Shown here in pieces: positions 42,794 to 51,928 of a DNA stretch of 64,000 bases (positions are counted from its first letter, which is position 1; every line of letters starts with the position of its first letter). The DNA lies in assembly GCF_040500525.1 (NCBI RefSeq), contig NZ_CP159405.1, positions 505,001 to 569,000 on the forward strand, written 5' to 3'. Both the position numbers and the translations under genes were made by a program. The notes beneath the pieces are model-generated. The model was not told the origin of the DNA and did no database searches. It was given only the letters and a program-made list of their open reading frames with translations. Source of the DNA: Azospirillum formosense (lineage in GTDB: Bacteria; Pseudomonadota; Alphaproteobacteria; Azospirillales; Azospirillaceae).

Positions 42794-43975
42794 ATGAAAG
42801 ACGGTCTGATGAAGCACCGCCCGACGAAGCACGGCCCGACGAAGCATGGCCCGATCCGCCGAGCCCTCCGCGTGGCCGCGCTGGCCGCGGCCTGCCTGCT
42901 GGGCGTCGCCGCCCTGGCGGGCGAGGGGCTGGCCCAGACACGGGTGAAGGACCTCGTCACCTTCGACGGGGTGCGCCGCAACCAGCTCATCGGCTACGGC
43001 CTCGTGGTCGGGCTGAACGGCTCGGGCGACCGGCTGATCAACACGCCCTTCACCGAGCAGAGCCTGAAGGGCATGCTGGAGCGGCTGGGCATCAACACCC
43101 GCGACGAGGTGTTGCGCACCCGCAACGCCGCGGCGGTGATGGTCACGGCCTCGCTGCCGCCCTTCGCCCGCCAGGGCACGACCATCGACATCACCGTGTC
43201 GGCGCTGGGCGACGCCACCAGCCTGCTCGGCGGGACGCTGCTGGTCACGCCGCTGCTGGGCGCCGACGGGCAGGCCTACGCCGTGGCCCAGGGGTCGCTG
43301 TCGGTCAGCGGTTTCTCGGCCGGCGGGGTGGCCGCCAACGTGACCAAGGGCGTGCCGACGAGCGCCCGCATCGCCAACGGCGCCATCGTCGAGCGCGAGC
43401 TGAAATTCGCGCTGGACGAGACGACCGCGGTCCGCATGGCGCTGCGCAACCCCGACTTCACCACCGCCAACCGCATCGCCGACGCGGTGGCGGCGCGGCT
43501 GGGCGGCAGCGCCGTCCATGTGCTGGACGCGACCACCGTCGACGTGCGCATCCCGCCCCGCTACACCGGCGCGGTCGCCCGGCTGATCGGCGACATCGAG
43601 CAGCTCACCGTGCGCCCGGACGGAATCGCGCGGGTGGTCGTGGACGAACGCAGCGGCACCGTGGTCATCGGCGACGACGTGCGCATCAGCCGCGTCGCCA
43701 TCACCCAGGGCAACCTGACGGTCCGCGTGGTCGAGACGCCCCAGGTGTCGCAGCCGCAGCCCTTCTCCGACGGGCAGACGGTGGTGGTTCCGCGCACCGA
43801 CGTGCAGGTGCAGGAGGGCAACGGCCGCCAGTTCGTCACCATCGGCGGCAACGTCAGCCTGCAGCAGCTCGTCAACGGGCTGAACGCGCTGGGCGTCGGG
43901 CCGCGCGACATGGTCGCCATCCTCCAGGCGATCAAGGCGGCGGGCGCCCTGCACGCCGATCTGGAAATCATCTGA
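42794..43975 (+). CDS. flgI: Flagellar P-ring protein FlgI
   Basis: A 393-residue periplasmic P-ring subunit. The mature part begins after a signal peptide (cleavage about 48, GLAQ) with TRVKDLVTFDGVRRNQLIGYGLVVGLNGSGD, the FlgI signature, and continues through FARQGTTIDITVSALGDATSL to the C-terminal ALGVGPRDMVAILQAIKAAGALHADLEII. The signal is unusually long and basic because of a tandem repeat KHRPT-KHGPT-KHGPI at residues 7-21 (15-base repeats at 42811-42855). Start could be ATG 42809. Confidence 0.94.
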   Translation: MKDGLMKHRPTKHGPTKHGPIRRALRVAALAAACLLGVAALAGEGLAQTRVKDLVTFDGVRRNQLIGYGLVVGLNGSGDRLINTPFTEQSLKGMLERLGINTRDEVLRTRNAAAVMVTASLPPFARQGTTIDITVSALGDATSLLGGTLLVTPLLGADGQAYAVAQGSLSVSGFSAGGVAANVTKGVPTSARIANGAIVERELKFALDETTAVRMALRNPDFTTANRIADAVAARLGGSAVHVLDATTVDVRIPPRYTGAVARLIGDIEQLTVRPDGIARVVVDERSGTVVIGDDVRISRVAITQGNLTVRVVETPQVSQPQPFSDGQTVVVPRTDVQVQEGNGRQFVTIGGNVSLQQLVNGLNALGVGPRDMVAILQAIKAAGALHADLEII

Positions 43976-44000
43976 TCCCCTCCGGCTGGACGACGACGCG

Positions 44001-44309
44001 ATGGACATCCCTCCCCTTTCCACGACCGCCCCCACCACGAAACCCGCCGCCCTCGACCCCGCGGCCGCCCGGAAGGCCGGGCAGGAGTTCGAGGCGCTGA
44101 TGGTCGGGCAGATGCTTGAATCCATGTTCGCCGGGGTGGAGACCGGCAGCGCCTTCGGCGGGGGCCAGGGCGAGCGGACATGGCGCGGCTTCATGCTCCA
44201 GGAATACGGCAAGGCCATCGCCGAGGCCGGCACGCTGGGGATCGGCCGCATGGTCGAGGCCGATGTGGCCCGCCTCTACGGCCAGACGAGCGAAGGAACC
44301 AAGGGATGA
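44001..44309 (+). CDS. flgJ: Flagellar rod-binding protein (FlgJ N-terminal type)
   Basis: A 102-residue rod-capping/binding protein. AARKAGQEFEALMVGQMLESMFAG and GERTWRGFMLQEYGKAIAEAGTLGIG are the conserved FlgJ rod domain. The muramidase half found in enterobacterial FlgJ is absent, as is common in alphaproteobacteria; the transglycosylase at 50732 may fill that role. The stop codon overlaps the next start (ATGA). Confidence 0.88.
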   Translation: MDIPPLSTTAPTTKPAALDPAAARKAGQEFEALMVGQMLESMFAGVETGSAFGGGQGERTWRGFMLQEYGKAIAEAGTLGIGRMVEADVARLYGQTSEGTKG

Positions 44310-44833
44310 GCCGCCGTTTCAAAGACCTGATCCGCGAATTCGCCCCCGACGCCAAGCCGGTCGAGGACACCATCGCCATCGCCGCGCCGGAGCCCGAGAT
44401 GCCCGCGCTGGCCGACGGACTGACCGCCGTCGTGATGATGGAGTTCCTCGACACGGTGGCGGAACTGAGCATCCTGCTCGACGAGGAGACGGCGGCGCTC
44501 GCCGCCGGCGAACTGGAGGGGCTGGAGGTTTACGCCCGGCGCAAGCAGGCTATGGCCGACCGGCTGGGCGGCATCATGACCCAGGCGCAGTCGGGCACGC
44601 TGCGGCTGAACGACGACCTGCGCGCGATGATCCTGGAGCGGGTGGAGCGGCTCGACCGCGCCATCAACGACAACGCGGCCGGGCTGGTCGCCATGCGCAA
44701 GGCTGTGCTGTCGATCAACCGCAGCCTCCTGGTGGCGTTGGAGAAGGCGGCCAGCGACGGCCTCTACGCCCCCTCCGGCCACGCCGTGCGCCCGGTCGAG
44801 CTGTCGGCGTCGGGCCTGAACGCCGAGCTGTAG
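44306..44833 (+). CDS. FlgN-like flagellar chaperone (uncertain)
   Basis: A 175-residue, mostly helical cytoplasmic protein with a long coiled-coil hairpin: VVMMEFLDTVAELSILLDEETAALAAGELEGLEVYARRKQAMADRL, then a second helical stretch and a C-terminal tail. The EELxxLLxxEtaAL(xx)ELE-like pattern and the place after flgJ fit FlgN, the FlgK/FlgL export chaperone. Start overlaps flgJ by ATGA. Sequence conservation of FlgN is low, so the name is tentative. Confidence 0.65.
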   Translation: MSRRFKDLIREFAPDAKPVEDTIAIAAPEPEMPALADGLTAVVMMEFLDTVAELSILLDEETAALAAGELEGLEVYARRKQAMADRLGGIMTQAQSGTLRLNDDLRAMILERVERLDRAINDNAAGLVAMRKAVLSINRSLLVALEKAASDGLYAPSGHAVRPVELSASGLNAEL

Positions 44834-44842
44834 GCCGGACTT

Positions 44843-44867
44843 TCCCTCTCCCGGGACAGGAGAGGGA
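44843..44867 (+). terminator. Hairpin after the flgE-to-FlgN-like transcript
   Basis: TCCCTCTCC (44843-44851) pairs with GGAGAGGGA (44859-44867), 9 base pairs with a 7-base loop, ten bases after the stop codon. No T-run. Confidence 0.5.
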
Positions 44868-44955
44868 CTGGAAGCGCCTTGCGGAGGGTTCCGCCGCCGG
44901 ATGCGGGCCGCTATAGTCCGGCGTCCGCTTGGCCGCATCTTCCCAAGGCTTCCGC

Positions 44956-45957
44956 ATGCCCGCAACCGACCGCGCCGGCTCCCCGTCGCTCGCCGTCTTC
45001 ACCCATGGCGAGCTGATCGGCGACGCGCTCATCAAGATTCCCTTCGTGCGCGCCCTGCGCGGGCTGTTCCCGGACCACCGGATCACCTGGATCACCACCG
45101 AAGGCACCCATCTGGCGACCACGCTGCGCCCGATGATGGATGGGCTGATCGACGAGTTCCGCGCCGACACCGGCATCGGGCGCAGCCCGCTCGGCCTGCT
45201 GAAGCCCATGCCCATCAAGGATCGCTTCTCCCTGGTGCTGGACACCCAGTCCCTGCCCTGGCGGACGCTGCTGGCACGGCGGCTGAAGCACGACCTGTTC
45301 GTCTCGGCCTGCGCCGGCTACCGTCTGTCGGACCGCCGCCCACCGCCCGGCTACACGGAGCCGCGGCATGTGCTCGACCGCCTCTTCGATCTGCTGGAGG
45401 TGGCCGCCGGCCGCCGGCCGCCGCTGGACATGGCCGTCCCCATCCCGGCCGACGCCGAGGCGGAGGCGCGCGCCGTCCTGCCCGACGGGCCAAGCTACGT
45501 CGCCATCGCGCCGGGGGCGGGCAAGCGGGTGAAATGCTGGCCGCTGGACCGCTTCGTGGAACTGGCCCGTTCCCAGGCGGCGAATGGCCGGGTGCCCGTC
45601 TTCATCCTCGGCCCGGCGGAGCTGGACTGGCTGCCGGAGCTGCGCGCCGCCGTGCCGCAGGCGCTGTTCCCGCTCCAGGACGCCGCGCTGGCGGAGCCGC
45701 GCTACTCCCCGATCCGCACCATCGCGCTGACCCGGCGCTGCGCCGCTGCGGTCGCCAACGACAGCGGGACCAGCCACCTGTTCGGCCTCGCCGACGTGCC
45801 GCTGCTGACCCTCTACGGCCCGACCATCGCGGAGAAGCTGCGCCCCAAGGTGACGCGGGGCGCCGTGCTGACGGCGTCATCCTTCGGCGGCCGCGAGATG
45901 GAGCGCATTCCCGCCGATGCGGCGATCCGCGCGGTTGAGGCGCTGGTCCGTTCGTAA
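44956..45957 (+). CDS. Glycosyltransferase family 9 (heptosyltransferase-like)
   Basis: A 333-residue GT-B enzyme of the lipopolysaccharide heptosyltransferase family. An N-terminal Rossmann part (AVFTHGELIGDALIKIPFVRALRGLFPDHRITW) is followed by a C-terminal donor-binding part (PGAGKRVKCWPLDRFVELA, VANDSGTSHLFGLADVPLLTLYGPT). It may add sugars to lipopolysaccharide or to a flagellar component; the location in a flagellar cluster is suggestive only. ATG 44956 was chosen; TTG 44929 would add nine residues without a ribosome site. Confidence 0.85.
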   Translation: MPATDRAGSPSLAVFTHGELIGDALIKIPFVRALRGLFPDHRITWITTEGTHLATTLRPMMDGLIDEFRADTGIGRSPLGLLKPMPIKDRFSLVLDTQSLPWRTLLARRLKHDLFVSACAGYRLSDRRPPPGYTEPRHVLDRLFDLLEVAAGRRPPLDMAVPIPADAEAEARAVLPDGPSYVAIAPGAGKRVKCWPLDRFVELARSQAANGRVPVFILGPAELDWLPELRAAVPQALFPLQDAALAEPRYSPIRTIALTRRCAAAVANDSGTSHLFGLADVPLLTLYGPTIAEKLRPKVTRGAVLTASSFGGREMERIPADAAIRAVEALVRS

Positions 45958-46025
45958 TCCGGCAAACACCTTCGGGCCACCCTCCGGGGAGAGGGGACCG
46001 GCACCCGGATCCGTGCCTCAAACCT

Positions 46026-46565
46026 TCACCGCTTCACGGCGGGGGTGATCTCCCCCGCCTCTTCCAGCCGCCGCAGGCAGGCGACCAGGGCGCGCTGGAA
46101 GTTGCGGCCCTCAGAGGGCAGGTTTACGCCCTGGCCGGTCGTCCAGAACTCCACGAAGGCGCAATCGGCCGCGCGGTCCGCGGTCGGCCACTCGACGGCC
46201 ACGCCCAACCCGATTTCCGCCGTGCGGCGGCGGCTGTCGGTGACCAGGATCTTCGCCTCCCAATGCATGCCGCCGCTGCCCGCCTCGGCGCGGCGGTGGC
46301 TCCACAGGCGCAGGTAATCCCGGAAACTCTCGGAGGAGCGGTCGTGCTGAACGTAAGCGCCCCGGTCCACCACCGCCGGGGCAAGGCGCAGCGTGTAGCG
46401 CGCCTGGGCGAGCGCCTGGGTCACCTCGGCGATCAGCCGATCCATCTCGGCGAAGCTGCGCCGCACGTTGTCGGCCAGCGCGGTCGCCAGCGCCTCCCCC
46501 TTCAGCGCGCCGGAGGCGGCGCGGTCGGAGCGGTACATCTCGAACAGATCGTCGCTGTCGCTCAT
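46026..46565 (-). CDS. Uncharacterised 179-residue protein
   Basis: No family recognised. An acidic start (MSDSDDLFEMYRSDRAASG), a helical segment (NVRRSFAEMDRLIAEVTQALAQ), then an alpha/beta region with HWEAKILVTDSRRRTAEIG and AFVEFWTTGQGVNLPSEGRNFQRAL. No signal or membrane helix. ATG 46565 is preferred to TTG 46613. It follows flhB on the same strand after 111 bases and may be its operon tail, but nothing ties it to flagella. Confidence 0.6.
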   Translation of the reverse strand: MSDSDDLFEMYRSDRAASGALKGEALATALADNVRRSFAEMDRLIAEVTQALAQARYTLRLAPAVVDRGAYVQHDRSSESFRDYLRLWSHRRAEAGSGGMHWEAKILVTDSRRRTAEIGLGVAVEWPTADRAADCAFVEFWTTGQGVNLPSEGRNFQRALVACLRRLEEAGEITPAVKR

Positions 46566-46676
46566 GGCCGTGATGCGCCGCGGAAGGGAAGGAGTTCCTT
46601 CGTCTACCGCCAAACCCGTTGAGAAGACATTAAGCGGACTTCCAAACCATCCGGCGCCCCCGTCATGCCCGCCCTC

Positions 46677-47774
46677 CTACGCCCGTTGCGCCGGCGGCGC
46701 GGCCCCTCCGTTCTTCAGGCGCAGCACATACATCATCACCTCGGCCACCGCCTGGTAATGCTGGAGCGGAATCACCGCGTCGACCTCCGACGCGGCATAG
46801 AGGGCGCGGGCCAGCGGCGGGTTCTCGATCACCGGCACGCCGTTCTCCTCGGCCACCGCGCGGATGCGCAGCGCCACGAGGTCGGCCCCCTTGGCGAGGC
46901 AGACCGGCGCCGGCATCTTGGCGCGGTCGTATTCCAGGGCCACCGCGAAGTGGGTCGGGTTGGCGATGACCACCGTGGCGCGCGGCACGTTCGCCATCAT
47001 GCGGCGCTTCGAGCGGTCGCGCCGGATCTCGCGCAGCTTCGCCTTCAGATGGGGGTCGCCCTCGGTCTGCTTGAACTCGTCCTTCAATTCCTGGAAGGTC
47101 ATGCGCAGGCGCCGCCGCCATTCCAGCCGGTTCCACAGCACGTCCACGGCGGCCATCACCACCGTCGCCAGAAGGACGGCCAGCAGCAGCCGCAGGGTCA
47201 GATCCCGCAGCAGGTCGGGAAGCGCCGCAACGTCCATGCCCACGATCCCCTCCGTCCAATCGATGTAGGGCGCCACGGCGAACCAGACGGCGCAGGCGAT
47301 GATCGCCAGTTTCACGAGACTCTTCACGAACTCGACCAGCGCGTGGCGCGCGAAGATGCGGCGCCAGCCGCTGAGCGGCGACAGGTGCGACAGCTTGGGC
47401 CGGATGCGGTCGCCGGCCGCCAGAAGCGGCCCCTGCCCCACCGCCGACACCACCGCCCCGCCGACCAGCAGGCCGAACACCGGCAGCATCGCCACCGCCA
47501 CCCCGCCGATCAGCCAGCGCAGGCTGTTCATCACGTCGTAGGGACCGCCGTCGAGCCGGATGTCGTTCGGATTCTCGATCAGCGGCAGCAGCACCTCGGC
47601 GATGCGCGAGGCGGCGAGCGGTCCGCCGGCCGCGGCGATCAGCCAAGCCGCCGCCATGGTGGCGGCCAGACCGACGTCGCGGGCGCGGGGGACGTCGCCC
47701 TTGTCCATCGCCTCGCGCAACCGTTTCTCGGTCGGCTCCTCGGTTTTCTGGTCCTCGTCCTGGCTGTCCGACAT
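46677..47774 (-). CDS. flhB: Flagellar export switch protein FlhB
   Basis: A 365-residue type III export gate component that switches from rod/hook to filament substrates. Four membrane helices span about 35-210, and the cytoplasmic domain holds the self-cleavage motif NPTH at 272-275 (VVIANPTHFAVALEYD). The start MSDSQDEDQKTEEPTEKRLREAMDKGDVP is typical. It lies 24 bases after fliR in the same transcript. Confidence 0.96.
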   Translation of the reverse strand: MSDSQDEDQKTEEPTEKRLREAMDKGDVPRARDVGLAATMAAAWLIAAAGGPLAASRIAEVLLPLIENPNDIRLDGGPYDVMNSLRWLIGGVAVAMLPVFGLLVGGAVVSAVGQGPLLAAGDRIRPKLSHLSPLSGWRRIFARHALVEFVKSLVKLAIIACAVWFAVAPYIDWTEGIVGMDVAALPDLLRDLTLRLLLAVLLATVVMAAVDVLWNRLEWRRRLRMTFQELKDEFKQTEGDPHLKAKLREIRRDRSKRRMMANVPRATVVIANPTHFAVALEYDRAKMPAPVCLAKGADLVALRIRAVAEENGVPVIENPPLARALYAASEVDAVIPLQHYQAVAEVMMYVLRLKNGGAAPPAQRA

Positions 47775-47798
47775 CGCCGCCCCCTCACCGCCCCCTTC

Positions 47799-48557
47799 TC
47801 ATCGCCCGCCGAGCCAGCCGGCCAGCGCCGCCAGCGTGGCGGTGACCATGGCGCCCGCCGTCACCAGGAAGACCAGCATCCCGCCGCCGACCATCGCCGG
47901 GGTGGCGACGAAGTAGACGGGCATGGAGGGCATCACCCGGTTGACCAGGGCCAGCGCCATGTTGGCGATCATGCCGAACACCAGGAACGGCGCCGCCATC
48001 TGCACCCCCAGCCGGAAGGTGACGCCGACGAGCTGGGCGTAGCGCCCCGCCACCATGCCGGGATCGGGCAGCGTCGCCGCCGGCCAGCTTCCGTAGGAGC
48101 GCACCAGCGCGTCGATCATCAGGTAATGCAGGTCGAGCGCGAACAGCAAAGCCAGCCCGGCGATGACCAGCGTGCCCGACAGGATCGACCCGCTCTCGAA
48201 CCCCGCCGCGTCGGTGCCGAAGGGATTGGCGAGGCCCATTGCCTGGGCGGCGATGTTGCCGGCGACCTGGAGCGAGGCCAGGAACAGCTTGGCCCCCAGC
48301 CCGAGGAAGGCGCCGGCCACCGTCTCCGCGAAGATCTGCTCCAACATCACCGCGGCGTCGGGCGGCAGCCGGTCCGGCAGGCCGGGCACCGTCGGGGTCA
48401 GCGCCAGCGCCACCGGAATCGCGATGCACAGCCGGACGCGCGGCGGCACCGCCAGCTCGCCGAAGCCCGGCAGCAGGCTGACCGCCGCCGCGACGCGCGC
48501 GAAGACCAGGAAGGCGCGGTAGACCTCCAGGCTGAGCAGGTCAGCGAGCGTGTCCAT
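47799..48557 (-). CDS. fliR: Flagellar export protein FliR
   Basis: A 252-residue membrane protein of the export gate with about six helices (FLVFARVAAAVSLLPGFGELAVPPRVRL at the start; VGVTFRLGVQMAAPFLVFGMIANMALALVNRVMP near the end). ATG 48557 follows GAGGGAACG. It lies 10 bases downstream of flhA. Confidence 0.93.
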   Translation of the reverse strand: MDTLADLLSLEVYRAFLVFARVAAAVSLLPGFGELAVPPRVRLCIAIPVALALTPTVPGLPDRLPPDAAVMLEQIFAETVAGAFLGLGAKLFLASLQVAGNIAAQAMGLANPFGTDAAGFESGSILSGTLVIAGLALLFALDLHYLMIDALVRSYGSWPAATLPDPGMVAGRYAQLVGVTFRLGVQMAAPFLVFGMIANMALALVNRVMPSMPVYFVATPAMVGGGMLVFLVTAGAMVTATLAALAGWLGGR

Positions 48558-48567
48558 CACCGTTCCC

Positions 48568-50661
48568 TCAGACCTGATCGATCGTCTTGACGGACACCTT
48601 GCGGTGCAGTTCGGCATGGCTGATGACCGGGGTCATCGGGCTGACCCGCTCCAGCAGGGAGCGCACGAAGGGCCGCACCTCCGCCCCGACCAGCAGCGCC
48701 GGCCAGACCTGCGGCGTGGCGTGCTTCTGGATGGTGATGCGCAGCGCGGTCAGAAATTCCTGCACCTGGGTCGGCGGCATGGCGAAGCGGCGGTCCTCGC
48801 CCTCGGCGACGATGCTCTGCTGGAGCGCTTGCTCCCAGCGCGGGGTCAGGACGATGACCGGGACGAAGCCGTCGGGCGCCGTCAGCGACTGGCAGATCTG
48901 CTGGCCCAGACGCGCCCGCACATGCTCGGTGACCAGCGTGATGTTGCGCGTCCAGTTCACCGCCTCGGCGATGGCCTCGACGATGGCCGGCAGGTTGCGG
49001 ATCGACACCCGCTCCGCCAGCAGCGCCTGGAGCACGCGCTGCACCACCACCAGCGTGATGCGCGACGGCACCATGTCGGAAATCAGCTTCTGGTACTCCC
49101 GCCCCAGCCCGTCCAGCAGCTTCTGCATGGCGGCGAAGGTCAGCAGGGTCGAGAGATGGTCCTTGATGACCTCGGTCAGGTGGGTGGTGATGACGCTTTC
49201 CGGGTCGACCACCGTGTAGCCCTTGGCGATGGCCTCCTCGTGGCGCGCCGGGTCGATCCAGCGGGCCTGGAGGTTGAAGGTCGGTTCCCGCGTCGCCTCG
49301 CCGGGCAGGTCGGGGGCCGCGCCGCCGGACGGGTCGATGGCGAGCAACTGCTTGGGCCGCACCTCGCCGCTCGCCACCTCGACGCCCATGACGCTGACCA
49401 CATAGCCCTTGGGGGGCAGGAAGCTGCTGTCCTTGATGCGCACCGACGGCAGGATGAAGCCGAACTCCTTGGCGAAGCGCTTGCGCAGCGTCTTCACCTT
49501 GCCGGTCAGCGGCCCGTTCTTGTTGAGGATCAGCGGGACGAGGTGGTTGCCGACCTCCACCTTCACCTCGTCGACCTTCAGCATGTCCTCCACCGCTTCC
49601 TCGGCCGGGGCGGTGGGCGCCTTGCGGCTTTCCTCCAGCCGGGCGAGTGCGGCGCGGCGCATCTTGCCGCGCATCGCGTACCAGCCCGCCGTTCCGAAGC
49701 CGCCGCCCAGCAGGATGAAGGGCGCGGCGGGCAGGCCCGGCGTCACGCCCAGCGTGCAGAGCAGCCCGCCCGCTACCATCAGCGCCTTGGGGTAGCCGCC
49801 GAGCTGGGCGAGCACCGCCTGGTCGGCGGAGCCGACGTTGCCGCCCTTGGTCACCAGCAGGCCGGCGGCCAGCGAGACGACCAGCGCCGGGATCTGCGTC
49901 GCCAGACCGTCGCCAACCGTCAGGATGGTGTAGACCGACGCCGCGGATTCGAAGGACATGCCCTGCTGGGCCATGCCGATGGCCATGCCGCCCAGCACGT
50001 TGATGGCGGTGATGACCAGCCCGGCCACCGCGTCGCCGCGCACGAATTTCGACGCGCCGTCCATGGCGCCGAAGAAGGTGCTCTCGTCCTCCAGCTCCTT
50101 GCGGCGGCGGCGGGCCTCGACGTCGTCGATCATGCCGGCGGACAGGTCGGCGTCGATGGCCATCTGCTTGCCGGGGATCGCGTCCAGCGTGAAGCGCGCG
50201 CCGACCTCGGCGATGCGGGAGGCGCCCTTGGTGATGACGACGAAGTTGATGACGATCAGGATGGCGAAGATCACCACGCCGATCACGAAGTTGCCGCCCA
50301 TGATGAACTGGCTGAAGCCCTCGATCACATGGCCGGCGGCGGACGGGCCGGTGTGCCCGTGGCTGAGGATCAGGCGGGTGGACGCGATGTTCAGCGCCAG
50401 CCGCAGCACCGTGACGACCAGCAGCACGGTCGGGAAGGAGGAGAAGTCCAGCGGCTTGCCGATCCACAGCGAGACCATCAGGATCAGCACGCTGACCGCC
50501 AGCGACAGCGCCAGCCCGAGGTCGAGGAACCAGGTCGGCACCGGCAGGAACAGCACCGCCAGCACCAGCAGGATGCCCAGCGCGAACAGCACGTCGCGGT
50601 TCGCCAGCCCGGCATCGCCGAGGCTGGTCATCCGGTTCCGAAGGGTGTCCGTGAAAGCCAT
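48568..50661 (-). CDS. flhA: Flagellar export protein FlhA
   Basis: A 697-residue export-gate protein. Eight membrane helices span about 20-320; the FHIPEP-type cytoplasmic loop contains ITKGASRIAEVGARFTLDAIPGKQMAIDADLSAGMID; the C-terminal cytoplasmic domain (about 350-690) forms the chaperone/substrate docking ring. Length matches the family. It is flanked by the transglycosylase upstream and fliR downstream on the same strand. Confidence 0.97.
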   Translation of the reverse strand: MAFTDTLRNRMTSLGDAGLANRDVLFALGILLVLAVLFLPVPTWFLDLGLALSLAVSVLILMVSLWIGKPLDFSSFPTVLLVVTVLRLALNIASTRLILSHGHTGPSAAGHVIEGFSQFIMGGNFVIGVVIFAILIVINFVVITKGASRIAEVGARFTLDAIPGKQMAIDADLSAGMIDDVEARRRRKELEDESTFFGAMDGASKFVRGDAVAGLVITAINVLGGMAIGMAQQGMSFESAASVYTILTVGDGLATQIPALVVSLAAGLLVTKGGNVGSADQAVLAQLGGYPKALMVAGGLLCTLGVTPGLPAAPFILLGGGFGTAGWYAMRGKMRRAALARLEESRKAPTAPAEEAVEDMLKVDEVKVEVGNHLVPLILNKNGPLTGKVKTLRKRFAKEFGFILPSVRIKDSSFLPPKGYVVSVMGVEVASGEVRPKQLLAIDPSGGAAPDLPGEATREPTFNLQARWIDPARHEEAIAKGYTVVDPESVITTHLTEVIKDHLSTLLTFAAMQKLLDGLGREYQKLISDMVPSRITLVVVQRVLQALLAERVSIRNLPAIVEAIAEAVNWTRNITLVTEHVRARLGQQICQSLTAPDGFVPVIVLTPRWEQALQQSIVAEGEDRRFAMPPTQVQEFLTALRITIQKHATPQVWPALLVGAEVRPFVRSLLERVSPMTPVISHAELHRKVSVKTIDQV

Positions 50662-50731
50662 GCGGGAACTCCAGGGTGCGGCACCGTTGGTACGCTAGCG
50701 CCCCGCGGTAAAACCGGCTTTTACGTCGGGA

Positions 50732-51514
50732 TCAGTCCGCGCCCGGCAGAAGGGGTTTCACCGCCGCGTTGGCGTAGAGGCTGGACAGGAAGGACAAGCG
50801 GCCCAGCTCGGCCCGGCCCCAGGCGGGCAGCGCGCCGGGGGCGGCTTGGGAAGTGGCCGCTTGGGGGCCGGCGGCCAGCGTCTTCAGGTAATCCATGGCG
50901 CCGGCCACCCAGCGCCGGTTGCCGCCGACGCGCTCGCGGTAGGCCGCTCCGCGCTCCGACTGGGCGGAGTGGTAGCGGGCGATGGCGGCGTCCAGCGATC
51001 CCTGCGCGCGGTGCAGGTCGCCCAGGAAGCGCGCGGCGTAGCGGGCGTTGGCGCGCGGATCGAAAGCGGTCTCCAGGTCGGGGAAGGCGTCGGGGTGCCA
51101 TTTCAGATTGACCTGGAGACAGCCGACGTCGATGGAGCGCGTGCCCCGCGCCTGCGCGGCGCGCACGAAGGCGATGGCCTCCTCCCGCGTCGGGAAGTAG
51201 CGGGAGGCGCCTTCGGTGTTGACGGTCCAGGGCCAGACGGTGAACAGCCGGTCGGCGGTCATCCGCCCGGCCTCGGTGAAGCCCATGGCGAGCAGCATGT
51301 GGTCGGTCACCCCCGCCTCGCGCTCCGCCGTCAGGATGGCGTCGATGCAGACGGCCTCCGGCGGCAGGCTGCGTGTGGGCAGGACGCGCGGCGCGTAGAG
51401 GGCGGTGGACCAGGTACCGATCTGGGCGGCGGGCGGCTTCACCTCCGCGGCGGTCGCGGTTCCGGCCAGGAGCCCGGCCAAGAGCAGCATCGCCAGTCCG
51501 GCAAGCCGGCGCAT
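50732..51514 (-). CDS. Exported lytic transglycosylase (SLT domain) within the flagellar operon
   Basis: A 260-residue periplasmic murein-cleaving enzyme. Signal peptide 1-22 (cleavage near ATA-AE); SLT domain about 55-215 with putative catalytic Glu81 in LLAMGFTEAGR, then DVGCLQVNLKWHPDAF and FDPRANARYAARFL, which are SLT-type segments. The one-base gap to fliQ and its place between fliQ and flhA argue that it opens peptidoglycan for rod assembly, compensating for the short FlgJ. Confidence 0.85.
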   Translation of the reverse strand: MRRLAGLAMLLLAGLLAGTATAAEVKPPAAQIGTWSTALYAPRVLPTRSLPPEAVCIDAILTAEREAGVTDHMLLAMGFTEAGRMTADRLFTVWPWTVNTEGASRYFPTREEAIAFVRAAQARGTRSIDVGCLQVNLKWHPDAFPDLETAFDPRANARYAARFLGDLHRAQGSLDAAIARYHSAQSERGAAYRERVGGNRRWVAGAMDYLKTLAAGPQAATSQAAPGALPAWGRAELGRLSFLSSLYANAAVKPLLPGAD

Positions 51515-51515
51515 A

Positions 51516-51782
51516 TCACCGCACCGAGACGATCAGGCTGCCCAGCCGGTCGGCGTAGGTGGTGAGCGCGCCGTACATGAAGGGCAGCGCCAGCACGGTG
51601 GTGACCAGGATGGCGACGATCTTCGGCACGAAGGTCAGCGTCATCTCCTGCACCTGGGTCAGCGCCTGGACGAGCGAGATCGCAACGCCGACCAGAACCG
51701 CGACGACCAGCGGCGGGGCGGCGATCAGCAGCATCGTCCAGATGCCCGTGCGCAGGACTTCCAGCACGTCGGCTTCGTTCAT
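51516..51782 (-). CDS. fliQ: Flagellar export protein FliQ
   Basis: An 88-residue two-helix export-gate protein: MNEADVLEVLRTGIWTMLLIAAPPLVVAVLVGVAISLVQALTQVQEMTLTFVPKI is the full family pattern. ATG 51782 follows a GGAG-containing leader after repeat R4. Confidence 0.95.
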   Translation of the reverse strand: MNEADVLEVLRTGIWTMLLIAAPPLVVAVLVGVAISLVQALTQVQEMTLTFVPKIVAILVTTVLALPFMYGALTTYADRLGSLIVSVR

Positions 51783-51803
51783 GGGGGTTCTCCTGGGGGA
51801 GCG

Positions 51804-51909
51804 GTTGCCCCCACCCTAACCCTCCCCCGCTGGGCGGGGGAGGGGACTGCCGCCGCTTCGCGGAAACCTCCCTCCCCCGCCCAGCGGGGGAGGGCCGGGG
51901 TGGGGGCAA
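51804..51909. repeat. Dispersed GC-rich palindromic repeat, copy R4
   Basis: A two-hairpin element of about 105 bases between fliE and fliQ, starting TTGCCCCCACCCTAACCCTC, with GGGGACTGCCGCCGCTTCGC in the middle and ending GGGCCGGGGTGGGGGCAA. It is nearly identical to R3 and lies inside the flagellar transcript, where it could affect message stability or reduce read-through. Confidence 0.75.
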
Positions 51910-51928
51910 TACGTCCCGACGACTGCAC

